From Streptosporangiaceae bacterium (lineage in GTDB: Bacteria; Actinomycetota; Actinomycetes; Streptosporangiales; Streptosporangiaceae), in contig JASHOI010000024.1 of the NCBI GenBank assembly GCA_030041195.1, positions 1-44,692 of the forward strand: DNA of 44,692 nt. The letters are read 5' to 3'. Every line of letters begins with the position of its first letter. The stretch's first letter is position 1. The notes beneath the pieces were generated by a model. It had not been told where the DNA came from, did no database searches, and saw only the letters and a list, made by a program, of their open reading frames with translations. Positions 27,903-36,417 of the stretch are shown one piece after another. A program made the translations under genes and the position numbers.

Positions 27903-29111
27903 ATGACAACGCTGCACGACGACGCCGACATGGCTGCGCAGCTCGAGCGGACGCTGATCGGGGCCTATTGCGGGTCCGCCGATCTGGGCGAGGCGATCGC
28001 CACTTCGGCGCGGGTCGCACCCGGCGACTACGGCCAGTGGTATGAGGAGTGGGCCCACACGGCCCAGGTCGCGCTCGGTGCCGCCGAGGCGGCCGCGGCC
28101 GGCGGGCACAACCTGCTGGCGGCCCGGGGGTACCTGCGATCGGCGGAGTACTGGCGCCAGGCGTACTTCTTTCTCCGCCATGAGCTCGGCGACCAGCGCG
28201 TGCACACCGGCTATGAGCGGCAGCGGGACGCGTTCCGTAACGCCGCCCCGTTCCTGCCCTTCGGCGTCGAGCCCGCGGCTATCCCGTTCGATGGCGCGGC
28301 GATGCCCGGCTACGTCTACCGCGCGGCGCCCGGCGGCCAGCGTCCGACGGTGCTGTTCGCCGGCGGCTTCGACGGCACGGCCGAGGAACTCTACAAGTAC
28401 GGCGTGGTGGCCGCGCTCGACGCCGGGTGGAACGCGGTGGCCTGGGACGGCCCGGGGCAGGGCGGCATGCTCGTCGAGCACGGGGTGACCATGCGTCCGG
28501 ACTTCGAGACCGTGCTCACCGCGGTCGTCGACTGGACGCTGCAGCAGCGGGACTTCGCCGATCCGCTGCGGCTGATGCTCGTCGGCCGCAGCCTGGGCGG
28601 CTACCTGGCGCCACGCGGCGCCAGCGGCGAGCCGAGGATCGCCGCGCTGGTCTGCGATCCGGGCCAGTTCGACTTCGTCTCGCGGTTCCGGTCGATGTTC
28701 AGCGACGGGGACTGGCAGAAGGTGGTCGACGCCGACCCTGACATGGACGCCAGCCTGGAGGGCTTCCTCGCCAAGCCGCGGGACCGGGAGTTCTACGGTG
28801 CCCGCATGGCGGCCATGGGCGCCGCCACGTTCGGCGGGTGGCTGCGCACCATGATCGGGTACACGATGGCCGGCCGGGCCGGGAAAATCGCCTGCCCGAC
28901 CCTGGTCACCGAGGGGGAGGGCGACTTCGCCAGCCAGAGCCGCACCCTGTTCGACGCGCTCACCTGCCCCAAGCAGTACCGCGAGTTCACCGCGTCCGAA
29001 GGCGGCGGAGGGCACTGTGAGGGAATGGGCCAGATGCTGTGGCAGCAGGCCGTCTTTGCCTGGCTGAGCGAGGCCGTGGCCGCCGGCCAGGCAGGAAACC
29101 CCGGTGCTTGA
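27903..29111 (+). CDS. Alpha/beta hydrolase (FrsA/DHPON-hydrolase-like)
   Basis: A 402-residue hydrolase. An N-terminal helical cap (to about 125) precedes the hydrolase core: PTVLFAGGFDGTAEELYKYG, AWDGPGQGGML, nucleophile elbow GRSLGGYLAPR near residue 225, and GGGHCEGMG with the likely catalytic His near 363. This layout resembles 2,6-dihydroxypseudooxynicotine hydrolase and FrsA-type enzymes, which cleave C-C or ester bonds; the substrate is unknown. It stands between coaX and lysS, where Mycobacterium and Streptomyces do not normally have such a gene, so it is probably an insertion. The G-rich GGGGGG sequence nine bases before the ATG is a ribosome binding site. Confidence 0.78.
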   Translation: MTTLHDDADMAAQLERTLIGAYCGSADLGEAIATSARVAPGDYGQWYEEWAHTAQVALGAAEAAAAGGHNLLAARGYLRSAEYWRQAYFFLRHELGDQRVHTGYERQRDAFRNAAPFLPFGVEPAAIPFDGAAMPGYVYRAAPGGQRPTVLFAGGFDGTAEELYKYGVVAALDAGWNAVAWDGPGQGGMLVEHGVTMRPDFETVLTAVVDWTLQQRDFADPLRLMLVGRSLGGYLAPRGASGEPRIAALVCDPGQFDFVSRFRSMFSDGDWQKVVDADPDMDASLEGFLAKPRDREFYGARMAAMGAATFGGWLRTMIGYTMAGRAGKIACPTLVTEGEGDFASQSRTLFDALTCPKQYREFTASEGGGGHCEGMGQMLWQQAVFAWLSEAVAAGQAGNPGA

Positions 29112-29140
29112 GCCGAGGCGGGACCGGTAATCTCGGGCAG

Positions 29141-30631
29141 GTGACCGACGAAGATCGTGGACACCTGCCCGAGCAGATGCAGGTGCGCCTGGCCAAGCTT
29201 GACCGCATCCGGGCCGCCGGCGGCGAGCCGTACCCGGTCGGATTCCCGCGCACCACGACGATCGCCGAGATCCGCGAGAAGCACCCCGACCTGCCGCCGG
29301 ACACCGCAACCGGCGACGAGGTCGGCGTTGCGGGGCGCGTCACGGCGTCCCGCATCGGGGGCAAGCTCTGCTTCGCGACGATCAGGGACGGCACCGCGGA
29401 CATCCAGGTCATGATCTCGCAGGACCGGGTCGGCGAGCAGGCGCTCGCCGCCTGGAAGAGCGACGTTGACCTCGGCGACCATATTGGGGTCGTGGGCGAG
29501 GTGATCACCTCGCGCAGCGGGGAGCTTTCGGTGCTCGCGGACTCCTACGCGATCACCGCCAAGGCGCTGCGGCCGCTCCCGGACAAGCACGCCGGCCTCA
29601 GCGACCCGGAGTCGCGGGTGCGCCAGCGCTACCTCGACCTGATCATCAACCCGGCCGCGCGCCGGATGGCGGAACTGCGCGCCACCGTGACCAGGTCGCT
29701 GCGCGAGGAACTGCACGCGCGCGGGTTCCTCGAGGCGGAGACGCCGGTGCTGCAGGTCCTGCACGGTGGCGCGAACGCCCGGCCGTTCACCACCCACAGC
29801 AACGCCTACGACATCGAGCTTTACCTGAGGATCGCGCTCGAGCTCTACCTGAAGCGCCTGGTCGTCGGCGGCATCGAGAGGGTCTACGAGATCGGCCGGA
29901 TCTTCCGCAACGAGGGCGCCGACGCCACCCACAACCCCGAGTTCACGATGCTCGAGGCGTACGAGGCATACGGTGACTACAACACGATCGGCACGCTGAC
30001 CAGGGAGCTGATCCAGGCGGCCGCGGTTGCCGCGCTCGGCAGCACGGTTGTGCGCCGGCCGGACGGCTCCGAACACGACATCGGCGGAGAATGGCCCTCG
30101 GTCTCCGTGCACGAGGCGATCTCCCGCGCGCTCGGCGAGCAGATCACGCCCGACACGACCGAGGAGACGCTGCGCCGACTGTCCGAGCGGATCGGCATTC
30201 ACCAGGACCCGAAGTGGAACCGGGGCCAGGTGCTGCTCGAACTGTACGAGCACCTCGTCGAGGCGCGGACGGTGGAGCCCACCTTCTATCGCGACTTCCC
30301 CGTCGAGGTCTCGCCGCTCACCCGGCAGCACCGGTCCGACCCCAGGCTCGCCGAGAAGTGGGACCTGGTCGCGTTCGGCGCGGAGATCGGCACCGGGTAC
30401 AGCGAGCTCGTGGACCCGGTGGAAGAGCGCCAGCGGCTGACCGCGCAGTCCCTGCTCGCCGCCGGAGGGGATCCGGAGGCGATGCAGCTCGACGAGGACT
30501 TCCTGCGGGCGCTCGAGTACGGAATGCCGCCCAGCGGCGGGATGGGCATGGGCACCGACCGGCTGCTGATCATGTTCACCGGGGCGTCGATCAGGGAGAC
30601 GATCCTGTTCCCGACCGTCCGCCCGGAATGA
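29141..30631 (+). CDS. lysS: Lysyl-tRNA synthetase, class II
   Basis: A 496-residue class IIb synthetase that charges tRNA-Lys. The N-terminal OB-fold anticodon domain contains GEVGVAGRV-like (GDEVGVAGRVTASR) and FATIRDGTADIQVMI. Class II motif 2 FRNEGADATHNPEFTMLEAYEA and motif 3 GMGMGTDRLLIMF are clear. A longer frame from 29039 adds 34 Arg-rich residues, and GTG 29141 gives the expected length (mycobacterial LysS about 505). It may also supply lysyl-tRNA to the DUF2156 lysyltransferase upstream. A hairpin at 30688-30725 follows. Confidence 0.93.
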   Translation: MTDEDRGHLPEQMQVRLAKLDRIRAAGGEPYPVGFPRTTTIAEIREKHPDLPPDTATGDEVGVAGRVTASRIGGKLCFATIRDGTADIQVMISQDRVGEQALAAWKSDVDLGDHIGVVGEVITSRSGELSVLADSYAITAKALRPLPDKHAGLSDPESRVRQRYLDLIINPAARRMAELRATVTRSLREELHARGFLEAETPVLQVLHGGANARPFTTHSNAYDIELYLRIALELYLKRLVVGGIERVYEIGRIFRNEGADATHNPEFTMLEAYEAYGDYNTIGTLTRELIQAAAVAALGSTVVRRPDGSEHDIGGEWPSVSVHEAISRALGEQITPDTTEETLRRLSERIGIHQDPKWNRGQVLLELYEHLVEARTVEPTFYRDFPVEVSPLTRQHRSDPRLAEKWDLVAFGAEIGTGYSELVDPVEERQRLTAQSLLAAGGDPEAMQLDEDFLRALEYGMPPSGGMGMGTDRLLIMFTGASIRETILFPTVRPE

Positions 30632-30687
30632 GCCAGGGAGGGGTTCAGATCCGGGCGCGGCGGAGGTAGACCGGTAAGTTCGCCGGG

Positions 30688-30725
30688 AGCTGGCGTCACC
30701 CGCTGAGGGTGACGGGCCGCCAGCT
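30688..30725. terminator. Terminator hairpin after lysS, overlapping the converging gene end
   Basis: AGCTGGC (30688-30694) continued by GTCACCC (30695-30701) pairs with GGGTGAC (30707-30713) and GCCAGCT (30719-30725), with a 5-nt bulge GGGCC on the 3' side. It is a 14-bp stem followed by TTGCTGG. It ends the lysS transcript and overlaps the 3' end of the converging propeller gene. Confidence 0.65.
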
Positions 30726-33119
30726 TTGCTGGCTGGTCACCAAGCCAAACCCGGTGACCGTGGAGCCGTCCGGTGCCAGGGTGGTGATCTGAGTGGTGCC
30801 GGCGCCGGTGCGGGGCAGGCCGTGGGCGGTCGCGGGCGTCCAGGTCGTTCCCTTGCCGGACGTCCAGATTGTGGCTTGTGAGCCTTGCTGGAGTGCGGCG
30901 GTGAAGCCGCGTGCGCCGGCGGTCAGCGCGGTGATCGTGCCCGGTGCGCCGAACGGCACCCGCTGCCAGATCCAGCCGCCGTCAACCGAGAGTTCGGCGA
31001 GCGGCGTGACGACGTTCCCACGGGTCTGCTCACCCATCGCGACGATCACGTCGCCGTGCACCGCGACCTGGTCGAGCGCGCCGGTGGCGCCGGGTGGCAA
31101 CCGCAGCACGGTGGTCGTCCACGCGGTGCCGTTGATCGTGGTCCACACCGCGGGCTGGCCGTTGTGCGAGCCGGCTGAGATGAACCCGTGCGGCAGCGGC
31201 GCGTCCGCGAAGACCTGGCTGGAGCCGGTGGTGTCGTTCGCGTCGTGCGCGCGGGTCCAGGTGGTCAGGTTTGGCGACCACCACACGTCCGCCAGGCAGC
31301 CGCCGGCCGACGCGACCACCCGGCCGACAATCGCGTACCCGCGCGGGCCTGCGGTGGCTGCGACGTTGGTCACAGAGCCGCTCACGTTGGCCAGGTCGGC
31401 GGCGATCCCGGTGGCCGGGTGCCAGCTGATGCCGTTGGCGGAGGTGTAGGCGACCGGGCCGGGTACGCCGACGGCCAGCCAGCCATCGCGGCCGTGGGTA
31501 ACGCTGGTCAGCGCCGTCAGCCGTGGTGCTGTCGCCGAGACCAGCGACAGGGAGGAGACCAGCGTCCACGAACCCCTGCCCGCCGGCTTGTGCCAGATCG
31601 CGGGGTAGCCGTCGGCGCTGCCGACCGCGACCTGCGCACCGTCGGCCACGGCCATGGCGTTGACCGCCTCTTCGGGGACCAGAGCGCCCGCGATCGCGGC
31701 AAGCGCGACCGGATGGATGCGACCAGAAGCCGTCGCGTTCAGCAAGACCGGCTGCTGACCGGTGCCGGTGGCGGTGGCCGAGCCAGCGATGATCGCGGTG
31801 TGGTTCGCGCCGACCGTGGCGCCGTTGAGCAACTCGCCTGCGGAGTTGCCGAGCGAGGCGGTCGGCCGCCAGGTGCTGGCGGTGCCGGTGCTGGTGAACG
31901 CCACCAGGTTCCCGCCGACGGCCTTCCCGGCCACGACGAAGCCGTCATCGCTGCCCTTGACCAGGGTCGGGCTGAAGCCGCCGGCCGTGCCGATCGTGGC
32001 CGCGTATCGCCAGGAAGTTCCGTTCGGGGAGAAATACGCCACGCCATCCGCCGCGCCGCTGGGGGTATGACCGGGGCGGACCGCGATGAGCCCGGAGGCG
32101 TCGAACCCCAGGCCGGCCACACCGCTGCCGGCGCCGTGGCCGGCCGGGACGGTTACCGGGATCCACCTCGTCCCGCCGTTGGTGCTCAGCCACACACCGG
32201 TCTGCCCGTTGCTCAGCGGGCCGGTGATGACCGTGTCGTGGCCGAACGAGGTGGCGTACTTGATGCTCTGCGCCATCTGGCCGGGCTCGCCCAGGCCGGC
32301 CTGCGCCGCCGTCATCCGCTGCCAGCTCACCCCGTTGTGCGAGGTCCAGATCACCGCCTGCGTCCCGCCGCCGGGACCCCTCGCGGTGCCTGCGGCAACA
32401 AATCCATCGGCGGTGCCGTTGAGCACCCACATCTGATCGCCGGGCAGCATCGGGGTGATCTCGTGGCTGGCGGCCAGCGTCCATGACCGGCCGTCGCGGC
32501 TGGTCCAGATGGCCTGCGGGCCTATCGCCAGCCAGCCGGCCGGACCGCCGGCCAGCCGGACCGCCGCATGTCCCAGCGGAGCCGGACCGCCGCCCGCCGC
32601 CCGCTCCGGGGCCAGCCGCCAGCTGGCCCCGCCGTTGACCGACACCAAGAACTGCTGCCGCAGCACGCCGTCGCTGGCCTGCTCGCCCGTGGCCACGATC
32701 GTGTCGCCGGAGGACGTGATGCGGCTGATCGTCTGAAACACCCCGCGGCTCGCCTGGCCCGGGTAGGTCGCCAACGTGGCGGCCGGCAGCGCCGATGTGC
32801 CGTGGCTGGCCGCGTGGGCACCGTGCCCCACGTCCAGCACCACGCCCGCCGCGACCACCGCCCCCAGGCCTACGGCCGCAACCGTCACCGCCGCTAACGC
32901 CGGCCCGGCCCGGCGACGGGCGGCCCGGGGTTCGCGGCCAGACGCGCCCGGCCCGAGAACCGGCTGCGGCAACGACTCCGGCCCGGTGATGCGCTCCGGC
33001 CTGCCCGGCCAGGCCGACGGCCCGGCCGGGCCAGTCAGCCTGGCCATGATCACCGTATCCTGGTCAGGGAATGGCTGTGTCGTCTGATTTTCGGCTGCGT
33101 CTTGCTGTGCGCCCGCCAT
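30696..33119 (-). CDS. Single-pass membrane protein with sialidase/BNR-like beta-propeller
   Basis: An 807-residue protein of unknown function. About 70 cytosolic residues (Pro/Arg-rich) precede one membrane segment (about 72-97). The rest, predicted outside, is built of repeats of the type WTSxNGxSW (for example IWTSHNGVSWQRM, WLSTNGGTRWIPV, AYTSANGISWHPA), Asp-box-like hairpins that suggest one or two beta-propellers. No catalytic set of a true sialidase is visible. GGGAG lies eight bases before ATG 33119. It does not belong to the conserved core gene order, which suggests a lineage-specific gene. Confidence 0.7.
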   Translation of the reverse strand: MAGAQQDAAENQTTQPFPDQDTVIMARLTGPAGPSAWPGRPERITGPESLPQPVLGPGASGREPRAARRRAGPALAAVTVAAVGLGAVVAAGVVLDVGHGAHAASHGTSALPAATLATYPGQASRGVFQTISRITSSGDTIVATGEQASDGVLRQQFLVSVNGGASWRLAPERAAGGGPAPLGHAAVRLAGGPAGWLAIGPQAIWTSRDGRSWTLAASHEITPMLPGDQMWVLNGTADGFVAAGTARGPGGGTQAVIWTSHNGVSWQRMTAAQAGLGEPGQMAQSIKYATSFGHDTVITGPLSNGQTGVWLSTNGGTRWIPVTVPAGHGAGSGVAGLGFDASGLIAVRPGHTPSGAADGVAYFSPNGTSWRYAATIGTAGGFSPTLVKGSDDGFVVAGKAVGGNLVAFTSTGTASTWRPTASLGNSAGELLNGATVGANHTAIIAGSATATGTGQQPVLLNATASGRIHPVALAAIAGALVPEEAVNAMAVADGAQVAVGSADGYPAIWHKPAGRGSWTLVSSLSLVSATAPRLTALTSVTHGRDGWLAVGVPGPVAYTSANGISWHPATGIAADLANVSGSVTNVAATAGPRGYAIVGRVVASAGGCLADVWWSPNLTTWTRAHDANDTTGSSQVFADAPLPHGFISAGSHNGQPAVWTTINGTAWTTTVLRLPPGATGALDQVAVHGDVIVAMGEQTRGNVVTPLAELSVDGGWIWQRVPFGAPGTITALTAGARGFTAALQQGSQATIWTSGKGTTWTPATAHGLPRTGAGTTQITTLAPDGSTVTGFGLVTSQQSWRPVTLSG

Positions 33120-33206
33120 CTGTCCCGCTCCCTCTACGTGCCGGGCAGCTCAACGTCTTGTATTGCTGCCCTCACCCTCCCGAACGGGGCGTGGCAGCCA
33201 AACAGT

Positions 33207-33734
33207 TCAAGGTTGTTCAGGCCGCCCTGCCTGGGGCCGGCTGAGCTGGCCCAGGATCTCCCGCAACCTGATGAGGTCGGCAGCGGGCAGGTCCCGCAGC
33301 GGGGCCGGGGGGCGGGCGATTATGTCCTGCGCCTTGCGCTCAGCCTCGCGCCCGTCGGCGGTCAGCTGCACCGTCTTCCGCCTGCGGTCGTGCGCATCGG
33401 GCGTGCGCGAGAGCAGCCCGAGAGCCTGCAGCTCGTTCACGATGATGGTTGTGTAGGACGGGTCGGCCCCGATGGCCTGCGCCAGCTCGGCGAGGCTGAG
33501 CGGCCCCGCGGCCAGGCTCATCAGCGCCTTGACCCGGCCCGCGCCCCGGCCCAGGCCGAGTGCGTGCCGCAACTCGTCCGCGGGGTCGTGACCGCGGACG
33601 AAACCGGACATGAGTTCCCACGCCTCGCCGGCGAGGCCGGATTCACCCGAAGGATCCGCCGCAGGCTCCGAGGAGCCGACATCACCGGCATGGCGGCGTC
33701 GCGCGGCCGGTGAAAGTGGTTGTGGCTGGTTCAT
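33207..33734 (-). CDS. MarR-family transcriptional regulator
   Basis: A 175-residue MarR-type protein. The winged helix contains LSLAELAQAIGADPSYTTIIVNELQALGLLSRTPDAHDRRRKTVQLTADGREA, with the diagnostic DxxDRR wing. The first 35 residues form a disordered extension. It is divergent from the esterase gene across a 108-bp gap holding an AT-rich palindrome, so it probably represses that gene and itself. The ligand is unknown. GGAGG lies about 12 bases before ATG 33734. Confidence 0.85.
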   Translation of the reverse strand: MNQPQPLSPAARRRHAGDVGSSEPAADPSGESGLAGEAWELMSGFVRGHDPADELRHALGLGRGAGRVKALMSLAAGPLSLAELAQAIGADPSYTTIIVNELQALGLLSRTPDAHDRRRKTVQLTADGREAERKAQDIIARPPAPLRDLPAADLIRLREILGQLSRPQAGRPEQP

Positions 33735-33783
33735 ATGCGCTCTGCCTCCGAAGCTTAAGCGGGCTCGCGGCCCCGGAGCCGGC

Positions 33784-33826
33784 TTGACACGGCGTGAGTT
33801 AATATTAGTGTTAATATTAATATTAA
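33784..33826 (+). promoter_or_regulatory. Esterase promoter with AT-rich palindromic MarR operator
   Basis: TTGACA (33784-33789) and TAGTGT (33806-33811, fits TAnnnT) with a 16-bp spacer form a plausible promoter. TTAATATTA (33799-33807) overlaps the -10 region, and a perfect 16-bp palindrome TTAATATTAATATTAA (33811-33826) follows it. Binding of the adjacent MarR protein would block this promoter. AGGAGG (33832-33837) is the esterase ribosome binding site. Such AT-rich DNA stands out in this GC-rich genome. Confidence 0.65.
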
Positions 33827-33842
33827 ATGTTAGGAGGATCCC

Positions 33843-34856
33843 ATGCCACGAGAGGCATCCCAGCCCGCACCGGCGGTGCGCGACGAGAGCGGCAACAGGG
33901 CCGAGTACCTCGGGGCGCTGCTCGCGTCAGCCCCGGCCGACGTCCGGGAACGGCTCGCGGAGATCGGCGAGTTCACGCTCGGCGAGCAGAACCTCGCCGA
34001 GATGCGGCGTCGGCAGCTCCGTGATCCAGGCACGCCGTCAGGTGCCGTGGAGCACGCCGACCACCTCGCACCTGGCGGACCCGGAGACCCCGACGTTCCC
34101 GTGCGGCTGCACCGGGAACGCGGGATAACCGAGCCACGGCCCTGCCTGATCTCGATCCACGGCGGCGGCTACGTGATCGGCTCGCACCTGGGGGACGACG
34201 GCCGCTTCGACCGGTGGTCACCCGCGCTGCGCTGCGTCGGGGTATCGGTTGGCTACCGGCTCGCGCCCGAGACGCCGTTCCCTGGGCCCCTGGAGGACTG
34301 CTACGCCGCGCTGCGCTGGGCTTACCAGAACGCGAGCGACCTGGGCATCGACCCCGACCGGATCGGGATCATCGGCGGGAGCGCCGGCGGCGGGCTGGCC
34401 GCCGGGCTGGCCCTGCTGGCCAGGGACCGGGCGGAGATCCCGGTGGCCTTCCAGGTGCTGAGCTACCCAATGCTGGATGACCGGCTGGCCACGCGGTCGG
34501 GACAGGCCGGCGCGCCGCTGTGGGGGCCGTCAGCCAACCAGTTCGGGTGGCGCAGCTACCTGAGCGAGTTCGGCTCCGGCGATGACGTGCCCGGCTACGC
34601 GGTGCCGGGCCGGGCCACCGAACTGTCCGGGCTGCCGCCCGCGTTCATCACTGTCGGCAATCTCGACGGCCTGCTGGACGAGGACGTCGACTACGCGCGG
34701 CGCCTGATCGCGGCCGGCGTGGCGACCGACCTGCACGTCTTCGCTGGCGCGCCGCACGCCTTCGACAGCATGCTGGCCGGCACGGCGGTCGCGCAGCGGG
34801 CCGGCCGCGTGCTGGAGGACTGGCTGGAATCCCGGCTGCACCCGGAGCCGCGCTAG
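33843..34856 (+). CDS. Alpha/beta hydrolase, hormone-sensitive-lipase family esterase
   Basis: A 337-residue esterase. The HGGG oxyanion motif is at 106-109, nucleophile Ser180 in GGSAGGG (178-184), Asp about 275 (NLDGLLDE) and His305 in GAPHAFD. This is the complete HSL-family catalytic set. It probably acts on short-chain esters; the true substrate is unknown. No signal peptide is seen. It is transcribed from a promoter with a MarR-type operator shared with the divergent regulator. Its stop overlaps the converging NlpC/P60 gene by four bases. Confidence 0.88.
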   Translation: MPREASQPAPAVRDESGNRAEYLGALLASAPADVRERLAEIGEFTLGEQNLAEMRRRQLRDPGTPSGAVEHADHLAPGGPGDPDVPVRLHRERGITEPRPCLISIHGGGYVIGSHLGDDGRFDRWSPALRCVGVSVGYRLAPETPFPGPLEDCYAALRWAYQNASDLGIDPDRIGIIGGSAGGGLAAGLALLARDRAEIPVAFQVLSYPMLDDRLATRSGQAGAPLWGPSANQFGWRSYLSEFGSGDDVPGYAVPGRATELSGLPPAFITVGNLDGLLDEDVDYARRLIAAGVATDLHVFAGAPHAFDSMLAGTAVAQRAGRVLEDWLESRLHPEPR

Positions 34857-35902
34857 GCGACGATACGGACCGCTCCCACGTACACGTCCCACATCACCGG
34901 CTGGATCTGCACGTCCTGACCGAACGTGGGCGCGTCCACCATCATGCCGTTGCCGATGTACAGGCCGACGTGGCTGATGTCCTGGAAGAAGAACACCAGG
35001 TCGCCCGGCTCCAGCTGGCTGCGGGAGATGTGCTCGCCCTCGTTCCACTGAGCGCCGGTGAAGTGGACCAGGCTGATCCCGACCTGGGCGTAGGCCCACA
35101 TCACCAGGCCGGAGCAGTCGAAGTCGTCCGGGCCTGCGCCGCCCCAGACGTACGGGTCGCCGATCCGGGTGAGCGCGAACCGCAGGGCCTGCTCGCCGAT
35201 CGTGTCGCCGGAGACCTGGATGTTGGGGTAGCTGCCGGTCTGGTCGAAGATGGCGAGTGCCTGGCTGAACGCCGAGCTGTTCAGCACGTCCTCCTTGGAC
35301 TGGATCTCGCCGACCTTCTTGCTCATCTCCGCGGAGAGCGTGGCGGCCTGTGCTTGCTCCTGCGCCGCGGTTTGCTTCGCGCGGTCGGCGGCGTCCTCGG
35401 CCGACTGCAGCAGGCTCATCGTGCCGCCCTGCTGGTACTCCAGCTGCAGCATGATCGACTCGCTGTTCAGGAACTGCTGCGGGTTCGCGGTCTGCAGCAG
35501 CTCGACGGTCGGGTTGAGGCCGCCCATCATGTAACTCTCGGAGGCGATCTGGCCAACTTGTACCTGCCCGGCGCCCAGCGCCGTCTGGTCGCGCTGGGCT
35601 GTCTCCTTGGCGACGGCTTCCTCTGCACGCGCCTCGGTCAGCTGGATCCGCAGCGCGTCATACTGCTGGCCCAGCACGTCGATCTGATTGGACAGGGTGT
35701 TGGCCTCCGCCACGGTCGCCTGCAGGCTCTTGGGCGTGCCCGCCGAGGCGGCGTTGCCGATCCCGCTGGGCAGCGCGAAGCTGATCAGCGCGGCGGTGCT
35801 GGCCAGGATGCCGACCCGGCCCCACGCTCGCCGCGAGATCCCGTGGCGATGAGTCCCCCGTGAACTCGTCTTGCCGGAACCGCTACGGGGCAAGAACTCC
35901 AC
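34853..35902 (-). CDS. Secreted NlpC/P60 cell-wall endopeptidase
   Basis: A 349-residue RipA-like hydrolase that cleaves peptidoglycan stem peptides. A signal-like segment (about 27-52) with an A-S-A site precedes a long coiled coil (60-210). The C-terminal NlpC/P60 domain carries Cys263 (FDCSGL), His311 (ISHVGLY) and an acidic third residue about 323 (MMVDAP). The GTG start at 35902 follows AGGAGAGGAG. Its leader contains a c-di-AMP riboswitch, as in Streptomyces cell-wall hydrolase genes, so expression should fall when c-di-AMP is high. Confidence 0.9.
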   Translation of the reverse strand: MEFLPRSGSGKTSSRGTHRHGISRRAWGRVGILASTAALISFALPSGIGNAASAGTPKSLQATVAEANTLSNQIDVLGQQYDALRIQLTEARAEEAVAKETAQRDQTALGAGQVQVGQIASESYMMGGLNPTVELLQTANPQQFLNSESIMLQLEYQQGGTMSLLQSAEDAADRAKQTAAQEQAQAATLSAEMSKKVGEIQSKEDVLNSSAFSQALAIFDQTGSYPNIQVSGDTIGEQALRFALTRIGDPYVWGGAGPDDFDCSGLVMWAYAQVGISLVHFTGAQWNEGEHISRSQLEPGDLVFFFQDISHVGLYIGNGMMVDAPTFGQDVQIQPVMWDVYVGAVRIVA

Positions 35903-35924
35903 GTGGAGTCTCTCCTCTCCTAGG

Positions 35925-36145
35925 CCGCCTACCGGGTTAGCTGACGGGTTCGGGCCGGAGCAGCCCTACGACTGGACACGATCCGCTCAGCAGCAGACCA
36001 TGACCGGTCGATTCACCCCGGGGAAGGTGGGTCCCCGGCTCCCCGGAACACGTTTCCGCGCGCCAGGAACTCGGCGGGTCATGCGCCGTATCCGGCCGCC
36101 TCCAGGGCAGGATGCGCCGCAACTGGGTGACAGCGATGCAGGTTA
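35925..36145 (-). promoter_or_regulatory. ydaO/yuaA-type c-di-AMP riboswitch
   Basis: On the minus strand the conserved core reads GAGCCGGGGACCC (about 36043-36029), GGGGTGAATCG (36019-36009) and GAACCCGTCAGCTAACC (about 35951-35935), the hallmark segments of the ydaO class. P1 is formed by CCTGC (36142-36138) with GTAGG (35932-35928), one G-U pair included. The element ends about 25 bases before the NlpC/P60 start. c-di-AMP binding usually turns expression off. Boundaries are approximate; the middle stems were not folded. Confidence 0.9.
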
Positions 36146-36417
36146 ATCCAGGTGGACCATGGTGCACACGTGAAACGACGAAATTCTTACGCATGAAACG
36201 TGCAGCAAAGCACCCCCCCAAGGGACATCCGCACCCAAGATCCTCCCGTGTGGCCGGGAGGGAAGCCCCTGCTGATACGCTATGCAGGCACTCGTGATCA
36301 TTCCGTGATCAGCGGAAGAATGGCCCCACCCGAGCTGTCAACGCAATGCGTGCTTGTTCGATAACGTTCCGTATGCGGATTGGTGTGCGGCGGTTTGCCA
36401 GAGAGAGATGTGCGGGG
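36146..36417. other. Divergent region between riboswitch and argA-type gene, with direct repeat
   Basis: This should hold the promoter of the riboswitch transcript (minus) and of the acetyltransferase (plus). The octamer CGTGATCA occurs at 36293-36300 and 36304-36311, an 11-bp spacing that places both on one DNA face, as for a dimeric regulator. No -35/-10 pair stands out, and no gene is present. Confidence 0.45.

Noticed and set aside
26073..29309. Very long open frame on the minus strand (over 1000 codons)
   Set aside because: It lies antisense to panC, coaX and the hydrolase, all clear families. High third-position GC keeps antisense frames open, and its residues are low-complexity Arg/Gly/His.
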